64,000 nucleotides of DNA from Pleurodeles waltl (Eukaryota; Chordata; Amphibia; Caudata; Salamandridae). Where the stretch lies: contig NW_027149992.1 of NCBI RefSeq assembly GCF_031143425.1, positions 104,709 through 168,708 on the forward strand, in the 5' to 3' direction. Below, piece by piece: positions 34,791-46,359 of this stretch. Numbering within the stretch: the first letter of the stretch is position 1; each line of letters starts with the position of its first letter. A model generated the notes under the pieces. It was not told where the DNA came from and ran no database searches. It saw nothing but the letters and a program-made list of their open reading frames with translations. The position numbers and the translations under genes were made by a program.

Positions 34791-36775
34791 CCGCCACCTA
34801 GGGAAACCTACCAAACCTGTGCATTTCTGAAAACTAGAGACCTAGGGGAATCCAAGATGGGGTGACTTGTGTGGCTCGGACCAGGTTCTGTTACCCAGAA
34901 TCCTTTGAAAACCTCAAAATTTGGCTAAAAAAACACATGTTCCTCACATTTCTGTGGCAGGAAGTTCTGGAATCTGAGAGGAGCCACAAATTTCCTTCCA
35001 CCCAGCGTTCCCCCACGTCTCCCGATAAAAATGGTACCTCACTTGTGTGGGTAGGCCTAACACCCGCGACAGCAAACGCCCCAAAGCGCAACGTGGACAC
35101 ATCCAATTTTTTTAAAGAAAACAGAGGTGTTTTTTGCAAAGTGCCTACCTGTAGATTTTGGCCTGTAGCTCATCCGCCACCTAGGGAAACCTACCAAACC
35201 TGTGCATTTCTAAAAACTAGAGACCTAGGGGAATCCAAGATGGGGTGACTTGTGTGGCTCGGACCAGGTTCTGTTACCCAGAATCCTTTGCAAACCTCAA
35301 AATTTGGCTAAAAAAACACATGTTCCTCACATTTCTGTGGCAGAAAGTTCTGGAATCTGAGAGGAGCCACAAATTTCCTTCCACCCAGCGTTCCCCCACG
35401 TCTCCCGATAAAAATGATACCTCACTTGTGTGGGTAGGCCTAGCGCCCGCGACCGGAAACGCCCCAAAGCGCAACGTGGACACATCAAATTTTTTTAAAG
35501 AAAACAGAGGTGTTTTTTGCAAAGTGCCTACCTGTAGATTTTGGCCTGTAGCTCTGCCGCCACCTAGGGAAACCTACCAAACCTGTGCATTTCTGAAAAC
35601 TAGAGACCTAGGGGAATCCAAGATGGGGTGACTTGTGTGGCTCGGACCAGATTCTGTTACCCAGAATCCTTTGCAAACCTCAAAATTTGGCTAAAAAAAC
35701 ACATGTTCCTCACATTTCTGTGGCCGAAACTTCTGGAATCTGAGAGGAGCCACAAATTTCCTTCCACCCAGCATTCCCCCACGTCTCCCGATAAAAATTA
35801 TACCTCACTTGTGTGGGTAGGCCCAGCGCCCGCAACAGGAAACGCCCCAAAGTGCAACGTGGACACATCCACATTTTTGAAAGAAAACAGAGGTGTTTTT
35901 TGCAAAGTGCCTACCTGTAGATTTTGGTCTGTAGCTCAGCCGCCACCTAGGGAAACCTACCAAACCTGTGCATTTCTGAAAACTAGAGACCTAGGGGAAT
36001 CCAAGATGGGGTGACTTGTGTGGCTCGGACCAGGTTCTGTTACACAGAATCCTTTGCAAACCTCAAAATTTGGCTAAAAAACACATGTTCCTCACATTTC
36101 TGTGGCAGAAAGTTCTGGAATCTGAGAGGAGCCACAAGTTTCCTTTCACCCAGCGTTCCACCACGTCTCCCGATAAAAATGATACCTTGTTTGTGTGGGT
36201 AGGCCTAGCGCCCGCGACAGGAAACGCCCCAAAGCGCAACATGGACACATCAACATTTTTGAAAGAAAACAGAGGTGTTTATTGCAAAGTGCCTACCTGT
36301 AGATTTTGGCCTCTAGCTCAGCCGCCACCTAGGGAAACCTACCAAACCTGTGCATTTCTGAAAACTAGAGACCTAGCGGAATCCAAGATGGGGCGACTTG
36401 TGTGGCTCGGACCAGGTTCTGTTACCCAGAATCCTTTGCAAACCTCAAAATGTGGCTAAAAAAACACATGTTCCTCACATTTCTGTGGCAGAAAGTTCTG
36501 GAATCTGAGAGGAGCCACAAATTTCCTTCCACCCAGCGTTCCCCCACGTCTCCCGATAAAAATGATACCTCACTTGTGTGGGTAGGCCTAGCGCCCGCGA
36601 CAGGAAATGCCCCAAAGCGCAACGTGGACACATCCAAATTTTTGAAAGAAAACAGAGGTGTTTTTTGCAAAGTGCCTACCTGTAGATTTTGGCCTGTAGC
36701 TCAGCCGCCACCTAGGGAAACCTACCAAACCTGTGCATTTCTGAAAACTAGAGACCTAGGGGAATCCAAGATGGG
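32948..36775. repeat. Higher-order repeat D, copy 1
   Basis: A run of ten monomers whose ordered types reappear at 52082-55523 and 57439-60877. Marks in order are TTACGCAGAATCC with GTGGTTAGGCC, CTCACAATTTGG with CTCATATTTC, CACACGTTCC with GGCGTAGCG, GGATCTGTTACC with GGCATGCGCC, CTTTGAAAACC with CAGGAAG, and then three further types. This copy has an extra monomer (33714/34097 pair) that the other two lack. Confidence 0.84.
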
Positions 36776-37158
36776 GTGACTTGTGTGGCTCGGACCAGGT
36801 TCTGTTACCCAGAATCCTTTGCAAACCTCAAAATTTGGCTAAAAAAACACATGTTCCTCACAATTCTGTGGCAGAAAGTTCTGGAATCTGAGAGGAGCCA
36901 CAAATTTCCTTCCACCCAGCGTTCCCCCACGTCTCCCGATAAAAATGATACCTCACTTGTGTGGGTAGGCCTAGCGCCCGCGACAGGAAACGCCCCAAAG
37001 CGCAACGTGGACACATCCAATTTTTTTAAAGAAAACAGAGTTGTTTTTTGCAAAGTGCCTACCTGTAGATTTTGGCCTGTAGCTCAGCCGCCACCTAGGG
37101 AAACCTACCAAACCTGTGCATTTCTGAAAACTAGAGACCTAGGGGAATCCAAGATGGG
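36776..37158. repeat. Representative satellite monomer (383 bp)
   Basis: A near-typical unit. In order it has a GTGACTTGTGTGG start, an A-run at 36840-36847, a CpG-rich core around 36919-37011 (GCGTTCC, ACGTCTCCCGAT, GCGCCCGCGACAGG, GCGCAACGTGG), a T-run then AAAG at about 37019-37031, a second T-run near 37044-37049, a CCTGTAG direct pair 16 bp apart near 37060-37082, and two CCTAGGG sites toward the end. The 10-mer ACTTGTGTGG occurs twice, at 36779 and 36955, 176 bp apart. I count eleven CpGs. No CENP-B-box-like motif was seen. Confidence 0.9.
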
Positions 37159-37429
37159 GTGACTTGTGTGGCTCGGACCAGGTTCTGTTACACAGAATCC
37201 TTTGCAAACCTCAAAATTTGGCTGAAAAAACACATGTGCCTCACATTTCTGTGGCAGAAAGTGCTGGAATCTGAGAGGAGCCATTAATTTCCTTCCACCC
37301 AGCGTTCCCCCACGTCTCCCGATAAAAATGATACCTCACTTGTGTGGGTAGGCCTTGCGCCCGCGACAGGAAACGCCCCAAAGCGCAACGTGGACACATC
37401 CAATTTTTTTAAAGAAAACAGAGGTGTTT

Positions 37430-39861
37430 TTTGCAAAGTGCCTACCTGTAGATTTTGGCCTGTAGCTCAGCCGCCACCTAGGTAAACCTACCAAACCTGT
37501 GCATTTCTGAAAACTAGAGACCTAGGGGAATCCAAGATGGAGTGACTTGTGTGGCTCGGACCAGGTTCTGTTACCCAGAATCCTTTGCAAACCTCAAAAT
37601 TTGGCTAAAAAAACACATGTTCCTCACATTTCTGTGGCAGAAACTTCAGGAATCTGAGAGGAGCCACAAATTTCCTTCCACCCAGCATTCCCCCACGTCT
37701 CCCGATAAAAATGATACCTCACTTGTGTGGGTAGGCCCAGCGCCCGCAACAGGAAACGCCCCAAAGTGCAACGTGGACACATCCACATTTTTGAAAGAAA
37801 ACAGAGGTGTTTTTTGCAAAGTGCCTACCTGTAGATTTTGGCCTGTAGCTCAGCCGCCAACTAGGGAAACCTACCAAACCCGTGCATTTCTGAAAACTAG
37901 AGACCTAGGGGAATCCAAGATGGGGTGACTTGTGTGGCTCCGAACAGGTTCTGTTACACAGAATCCTTTGCAAACCTCAAAATTTGGCTAAAAAAACACA
38001 TGTTCCTCACATTTCTGTGGCAGAAAGTTCTGGAATCTGAGAGGAGCCACAAGTTTCCTTTCACCCAGCGTTCCACCACGTCTCCCAATAAAAATGATAC
38101 CTTGTTTGTGTGGGTAGGCCTAGCGCCCGCGACAGGTAACGCCCCAAAGCGCAACGTGGACACATCAAAATTTTTGAAAGAAAACAGAGGTGTTTATTGC
38201 AAAGTGCCTACCTGTAGATATTGGCCTCTAGCTCAGCCGCCACCTAGGGAAACCTACCAAACCTGTGCATTTCTGAAAACTAGAGACCTAGCGGAATCCA
38301 AGATGGGGTGACTTGTGTGGCTCGGACCAGGTTCTGTTACCCAGAATCCTTTGCAAACCTCAAAATGTGGCTAAAAAAACACATGTTCCTCACATTTCTG
38401 TGGCAGAAAGTTCTGGAATCTGAGAGGAGCCACAAATTTCCTTCCACCCAGCGTTCCCCCACGTGTCCCGATAAAAATGATACCTCACTTGTGTGGGTAG
38501 GCCTAGCGCCCGCGACAGGAAACGCCCCAAAGCGCAACGTGGACAGATCCAAATTTTTGAAAGAAAACAGAGGTGTTTTTTGCAAAGTGACTACCTGTAG
38601 ATTTTGGCCTGTAGCACAGCCGCCACCTAGGGAAACCTACCAAACCTGTGCATTTCTGAAAACTAGAGACCTAGGGGAATCCAAGATAGGGAGACTTGTG
38701 TGGCTCGGACCAGGTTCTGTTACCCAGAATCCTTTGCAAACCTCAAAATTTGGCTAAAAAAACACATGTGCCTCACATTTCTGTGGCAGAAAGTTCTGGA
38801 ATCTGAGAGGAGCCACAAATTTCCTTCCATCCAGCGTTCCCCCACGTCTCCCGATAAAAATGATACCTCACTTGTGTGGGTAGGCCTAGCGCCCGCGACA
38901 GAAAACACCCCAAAGCGCAACGTGGACAGATCCAAATTTTTTAAAGAAAACAGGGTTTTTTTTGCAAAGTGCCTACCTGTAGATTTTGGCCTGTAGCTCA
39001 GCCGCCACCTAGGTAAACCTACCAAACCTGTGCATTTCTGAAAACTAGAGACCTAGGGGAATCCAAGATGGAGTGACTTGTGTGGCTCGGACCAGGTTCT
39101 GTTACCAAGAATCCTTTGCAAACCTCAAAATTTGGCTAAAAAAACACATGTTCCTCACATTTCTGTGGCAGAAACTTCTGGAATCTGAGAGGAGCCACAA
39201 ATTTCCTTCCACCCAGCATTCCCCCACGTCTCCCGATAAAAATGATACCTCACTTGTGTGGGTAGGCCCAGCGCCCGCAACAGGAAACGCCCCAAAGTGC
39301 AACGTGGACACATCCACATTTTTGAAAGAAAACAGAGGTGTTTTTTGCAAAGTGCCTACCTGTAGATTTTGGCCTGTAGCTCAGCCGCCACCTAGGGAAA
39401 CCTACCAAACCCGTGCATTTCTGAAAACTAGAGACCTAGGGGAATCCAAGATGGGGTGACTTGTGTGGCTCGGACCAGGTTCTGTTACACAGAATCCTTT
39501 GCAAACCTCAAAATTTGGCTAAAAAAACACATGTTCCTCACATTTCTGTGGCAGAAAGTTCTGGAATCTGAGAGGAGCCACAAGTTTCCTTTCACCCAGC
39601 GTTCCACCACGTCTCCCAATAAAAATGATACCTTGTTTGTGTGGGTAGGCCTAGCGCCCGCGACAGGTAACGCCCCAAAGCGCAACGTGGACACATCAAA
39701 AATTTTGAAAGAAAACAGAGGTGTTTATTGCAAAGTGCCTACCTCTAGATTTTGGCCTCTAGCTCAGCCGCCACCTAGGGAAACCTACCAAACCTGTGCA
39801 TTTCTGAAAACTAGAGACCTAGCGGAATCCAAGATGGGGTGACTTGTGTGGCTCGGACCAG
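37430..39861. repeat. Higher-order repeat E, copy 1
   Basis: Matched by 43928-46359 at a constant offset of 6498 bp; I noticed no difference between the two. Private marks include AACTTCAGGAATC near 37645, GGCTCCGAACAGG near 37936, CACGTGTCCCG near 38461, GATAGGGAGAC near 38685 and ACCAAGAATCC near 39106. Confidence 0.87.
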
Positions 39862-42800
39862 ATTCTGTTACCCAGAATCCTTTGCAAACCTCAAAATTTG
39901 GCTAAAAAACACATGTTCCTCACATTTCTGTGGCAGAAACTTCTGGAATCTGAGAGGAGCCACAAATTTCCTTCCACCCAGCATTCCCCCACGTCTCCCG
40001 ATAAAAATGATACCTCACTTGTGTGGGTAGGCCCAGCGCCCGCAACAGGAAACGCCCCAAAGTGCAACGTGGACACATCCAAATTTTTGAAAGAAAACAG
40101 AGGTGTTTTTTGCAAAGTGCCTACCTGTTGATTTTGGCCTGTAGCTCAGCCGCCACCTAGGGAAACCTACCAAACCTGTGCATTTCTGAAAACTAGAGAC
40201 CTAGGGGAATCCAAGATGGGGTGACTTGTGTGGCTCGGACCAGGTTCTGTTACACAGAAACCTCAAAATTTGGCTAAAAAAACACATGTTCCTCACATTT
40301 CTGTGGCAGAAAGTTCTGGAATCTGAGAGGAGCCACAAATTTCCTTCCACCCAGCGTTCCCCCACGTCTCCCGATAAAAATGATACCTCACTTGTGTGGG
40401 TAGGCCTAGCGCCCGCGACAGGAAACGCCCCAAAGCGCAACGTGGACACATCCAATTTTTTGAAAGAAAACAGAGGTGTTTTTTGCAAAGTGCCTACCTG
40501 TAGATTTTGGCCTGTAGCTCAGCCGCCACCTAGGGTACCCTACCAAACCTGTGCATTTCTGAAAACTAGAGACCTAGGGGAATCCAAGATGGAGTGACTT
40601 GTGTGGCTCGGACCAGGTTCTGTTACCCAGAATCCTTTGCAAACCTCAAAAATTGGCTACAAAAACACATGTTCCTCACATTTCTGTGGCAGAAAGTTCT
40701 GGAATCTGAGAGGAGCCACACATTTCCTTCCACCCAACGTTCCCCCATGTCTCCCGATCAAAATGATACCTCACTTGTGTGGGTAGGCCTAGCGCCCGCG
40801 ACCGGAAACGCCCCAAAGCGCAACGTGGACACATCCAATTTTTTTAAAGAAAACAGAGGTGTTTTTTGCAAAGTGCCTACCTGTAGATTTTGGCCTGTAG
40901 CTCTGCCGCCACCTAGGGAAACCTACCAAACCTGTGCATTTCTGAAAACTAGAGACCTAGGGGAATCCAAGATGGGGTGACTTGTGTGGCTCGGACCAGA
41001 TTCTGTTACCCAGAATCCTTTGCAAACCTCAAAATTTGACTAAAAAAACACATGTTCCTCACATTTCTGTGGCAGAAACTTCTGGAATCTGAGAGGAGCC
41101 ACAAATTTCCTTCCACCCAGCATTCCCCCACGTCTCCCGATAAAAATGATACCTCACTTGTGTGGGTAGGCCCAGCGCCCGCAACAGGAAACGCCCCAAA
41201 GTGCAACGTGGACACATCCAAATTTTTGAAAGAAAACAGAGGTGTTTTTTGCAAAGTGCCTACCTGTAGATTTTGGCCTGTAGCTCAGCCGCCACCTAGG
41301 GAAACCTACCAAACCTGTGCATTTCTGAAAACTAGAGACCTAGGGGAATCCAAGATGGGGTGACTTGTGTGGCTAGGACCAGGTTCTGTTACACAGAATC
41401 CTTTGCAAACCTCAAAATTTGGCTAAAAAAACACATGTTCCTCACATTTCTGTGGCAGAAAGTTCTGGAATCTGAGAGGAGCCACAAGTTTCCTTCCACC
41501 CAGCGTTCCACCACGTCTCCCGATAAAAATTATACCTCGTTTATGTGGGTAGGCCTAGCGCCCGTGACAGGAAACGCCCCAAAGCGCAACGTGGACACAT
41601 CAACATTTTTGAAAGAAAACAGAGGTGTTTATTGCAAAGTGCCTACCTGTAGATTTTGGCCTCTAGCTCAGCCGCCACCTAGGGAAACCTACCAAACCTG
41701 TGCATTTCTGAAAACTAGAGACCTAGCGGAATCCAAGATGGGGTGACTTGTGTGGCTCGGACCAGGTTCTGTTACCCAGAATCCTTTGCAAACCTCAAAA
41801 TGTGGCTAAAAAAACACATGTTCCTCTCATTTCTGTGGCAGAAAGTTCTGGAATCTGAGAGGAGCCACAAATTTCCTTCCACCCAGCATTCCCCCACGTC
41901 TCCCGATAAAAATGATACCTCACTTGTGTGGGTAGGCCTAGCGCCCGCGACAGGAAACGTCCCAAAGCGCAACGTGGACAGATCCAAATTTTTGAAAGAA
42001 AACAGAGGTGTTTTTTGCAAAGTGACTACCTGTAGATTTTGGCCTGTAGCTCAGCCGCCACCTAGGGAAACCTACCAAACCTGTGCATTTCTGAAAACTA
42101 GAGACCTAGGGGAATCCAAGATGGGGTGACTTGTGTGGCTCGGACCAGGTTCTGTTACCCAGAATCCTTTGCAAACCTCAAAATTTGGCTAAAAAAACAC
42201 AGGTTCCTCAAATTTCTGTGGCAGAAAGTTCTGGAATCTGAGAGGAGCCACAAATTTCCTTCCAACCAGCGTTCCCCCACGTCTCCCGATAAAAATGATA
42301 CCTCACTTGTGTGGGTAGGCCTAGCGCCCACGACAGGAAACGCCCCAAAGCGCAACGTGGACACATCCAATTTTTTGAAAGAAAACAGAGGTGTTTTTTG
42401 CAAAGTGCCTACCTGTAGATTTTGGCCTGTAGCTCAGCCGCCACCTAGGGAAACCTACCAAACCTGTGCATTTCTGAAAACTAGAGACCTAGGGGAATCC
42501 AAGATGGAGTGACTTGTGTGGCTCGGACCAGGTTCTGTTACGCAGAATCCTTTGCAAACCTCAAAAATTGGCTAAAAAAACACATGTTCCTCACATTTCT
42601 GTGGCAGAAAGTTCTGGAATCTGAGAGGAGCCACACATTTCCTTCCACCCAGCTTTCCCCCACGTCTCCCGATAAAAATGATACCTCACTTGTGTGGTTA
42701 GGCCTAGCGCCCGCGACAGGAAACGCCCCAAAGCGCAACGTAGACACATCCAAATTTTTGAAAGAAAACAGAGGTGTTTTTTGCAAAGTGCCTACCTGTA

Positions 42801-43968
42801 GATTTTGGCCTGTAGCTCAGCCGCCACCTAGGGAAACCTACCAAACCTGCGCATTTCTGAAAACTAGAGACCTAGGGGAATCCAAGATGGGGTGACTTGT
42901 GTGGCTCGGACCAGGTTCTGTTATCCAGAATCCTTTGCAAACCTCACAATTTGGCTAAAAAAACACATGTTCCTCATATTTCTGTGGCAGAAAGTTCTGG
43001 AATCTGAGAGGAGCCACAAATTTCCTTCCACCCAGCGTTCCCCCACGTCTCCCGATAAAAATGATACCTCACTTGTGTGGGTAGGCCTAGCGCCCGCGAC
43101 AGGAAACGCCCCAAAGCGCAACGTGGACACATCCAATTTTTTTAAAGAAAACAGAGTTGTTTTTTGCAAAGTGCCTACCTATAGATTTTGGCCTGTAGCT
43201 CAGCCGCCACCTAGGGAAACCTACCAAACCTGTGCATTTCTGAAAACTAGAGACCTAGGGGAATCCAAGATGGGGTGACTTGTGTGGCTCGGACCAGGTT
43301 CTGTTACCTAGAATCCTTTGCAAACCTCAAAATTTGGCTAAAAAAACACACGTTCCTCACATTTCTGTGGCAGAAAGTTCTGGAATCTGAGAGGAGCCAC
43401 AAATTTCCTTCCACCCAGTGTTCCCCTACGTCTCCCGATAAAAATGATACCTCACTTGTGTGGGTAGGCGTAGCGCCCGCGACAAGAAACGCCCCAAAGC
43501 GCAACGTGGACACATCCAATTTTTTTAAAGAAAACAGAGGTGTCTTTTGCAAAGTACCTACCTGTAGATTTTGGCCTGTAGCTCAGCCACCACCTAGGGA
43601 AACCTACCAAACCTGTGCATTTCTGAAAACTAGAGACCTATGGGAATCCAAGATGGGGTGACTTGTGTGGCTCGGACCAGGATCTGTTACCCAGAATCCT
43701 TTGTAAACCTCAAAATTTGGCTAAAAAAACACATGTTCCTCACATTTCTGTGGCAGAAAGTTCTGGAATCTCAGAGGAGCCACAAATTTCCTTCCACCCA
43801 GCGTTCCCCCACGTCTCCCGATAAAAATGATACCTCACTTGTGTGGGTAGGCATGCGCCCGCGACAGGAAACGCCCCAAAGCGCAACGTGGACACATCCA
43901 ATTTTTTTAAAGAAAACAGAGGTGTTTTTTGCAAAGTGCCTACCTGTAGATTTTGGCCTGTAGCTCAG
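39823..43968. repeat. Higher-order repeat C, copy 2
   Basis: Second copy of 30262-34790, one monomer shorter. It lies exactly between the two copies of block E. Small copy-specific differences include AAAATTATACC near 41528 (first copy AAAATGATACC) and TCCAACCAGCG near 42262 (first copy TCCACCCAGCG). Confidence 0.86.
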
Positions 43969-46359
43969 CCGCCACCTAGGTAAACCTACCAAACCTGTGC
44001 ATTTCTGAAAACTAGAGACCTAGGGGAATCCAAGATGGAGTGACTTGTGTGGCTCGGACCAGGTTCTGTTACCCAGAATCCTTTGCAAACCTCAAAATTT
44101 GGCTAAAAAAACACATGTTCCTCACATTTCTGTGGCAGAAACTTCAGGAATCTGAGAGGAGCCACAAATTTCCTTCCACCCAGCATTCCCCCACGTCTCC
44201 CGATAAAAATGATACCTCACTTGTGTGGGTAGGCCCAGCGCCCGCAACAGGAAACGCCCCAAAGTGCAACGTGGACACATCCACATTTTTGAAAGAAAAC
44301 AGAGGTGTTTTTTGCAAAGTGCCTACCTGTAGATTTTGGCCTGTAGCTCAGCCGCCAACTAGGGAAACCTACCAAACCCGTGCATTTCTGAAAACTAGAG
44401 ACCTAGGGGAATCCAAGATGGGGTGACTTGTGTGGCTCCGAACAGGTTCTGTTACACAGAATCCTTTGCAAACCTCAAAATTTGGCTAAAAAAACACATG
44501 TTCCTCACATTTCTGTGGCAGAAAGTTCTGGAATCTGAGAGGAGCCACAAGTTTCCTTTCACCCAGCGTTCCACCACGTCTCCCAATAAAAATGATACCT
44601 TGTTTGTGTGGGTAGGCCTAGCGCCCGCGACAGGTAACGCCCCAAAGCGCAACGTGGACACATCAAAATTTTTGAAAGAAAACAGAGGTGTTTATTGCAA
44701 AGTGCCTACCTGTAGATATTGGCCTCTAGCTCAGCCGCCACCTAGGGAAACCTACCAAACCTGTGCATTTCTGAAAACTAGAGACCTAGCGGAATCCAAG
44801 ATGGGGTGACTTGTGTGGCTCGGACCAGGTTCTGTTACCCAGAATCCTTTGCAAACCTCAAAATGTGGCTAAAAAAACACATGTTCCTCACATTTCTGTG
44901 GCAGAAAGTTCTGGAATCTGAGAGGAGCCACAAATTTCCTTCCACCCAGCGTTCCCCCACGTGTCCCGATAAAAATGATACCTCACTTGTGTGGGTAGGC
45001 CTAGCGCCCGCGACAGGAAACGCCCCAAAGCGCAACGTGGACAGATCCAAATTTTTGAAAGAAAACAGAGGTGTTTTTTGCAAAGTGACTACCTGTAGAT
45101 TTTGGCCTGTAGCACAGCCGCCACCTAGGGAAACCTACCAAACCTGTGCATTTCTGAAAACTAGAGACCTAGGGGAATCCAAGATAGGGAGACTTGTGTG
45201 GCTCGGACCAGGTTCTGTTACCCAGAATCCTTTGCAAACCTCAAAATTTGGCTAAAAAAACACATGTGCCTCACATTTCTGTGGCAGAAAGTTCTGGAAT
45301 CTGAGAGGAGCCACAAATTTCCTTCCATCCAGCGTTCCCCCACGTCTCCCGATAAAAATGATACCTCACTTGTGTGGGTAGGCCTAGCGCCCGCGACAGA
45401 AAACACCCCAAAGCGCAACGTGGACAGATCCAAATTTTTTAAAGAAAACAGGGTTTTTTTTGCAAAGTGCCTACCTGTAGATTTTGGCCTGTAGCTCAGC
45501 CGCCACCTAGGTAAACCTACCAAACCTGTGCATTTCTGAAAACTAGAGACCTAGGGGAATCCAAGATGGAGTGACTTGTGTGGCTCGGACCAGGTTCTGT
45601 TACCAAGAATCCTTTGCAAACCTCAAAATTTGGCTAAAAAAACACATGTTCCTCACATTTCTGTGGCAGAAACTTCTGGAATCTGAGAGGAGCCACAAAT
45701 TTCCTTCCACCCAGCATTCCCCCACGTCTCCCGATAAAAATGATACCTCACTTGTGTGGGTAGGCCCAGCGCCCGCAACAGGAAACGCCCCAAAGTGCAA
45801 CGTGGACACATCCACATTTTTGAAAGAAAACAGAGGTGTTTTTTGCAAAGTGCCTACCTGTAGATTTTGGCCTGTAGCTCAGCCGCCACCTAGGGAAACC
45901 TACCAAACCCGTGCATTTCTGAAAACTAGAGACCTAGGGGAATCCAAGATGGGGTGACTTGTGTGGCTCGGACCAGGTTCTGTTACACAGAATCCTTTGC
46001 AAACCTCAAAATTTGGCTAAAAAAACACATGTTCCTCACATTTCTGTGGCAGAAAGTTCTGGAATCTGAGAGGAGCCACAAGTTTCCTTTCACCCAGCGT
46101 TCCACCACGTCTCCCAATAAAAATGATACCTTGTTTGTGTGGGTAGGCCTAGCGCCCGCGACAGGTAACGCCCCAAAGCGCAACGTGGACACATCAAAAA
46201 TTTTGAAAGAAAACAGAGGTGTTTATTGCAAAGTGCCTACCTCTAGATTTTGGCCTCTAGCTCAGCCGCCACCTAGGGAAACCTACCAAACCTGTGCATT
46301 TCTGAAAACTAGAGACCTAGCGGAATCCAAGATGGGGTGACTTGTGTGGCTCGGACCAG
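43928..46359. repeat. Higher-order repeat E, copy 2
   Basis: Second copy of 37430-39861, apparently identical by eye. After it the sequence turns to a monomer with GTGTCCCG and ACATCCAAATTTTTG that joins marks of two types, so the edge at about 46337-46720 is chimeric. Confidence 0.87.
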
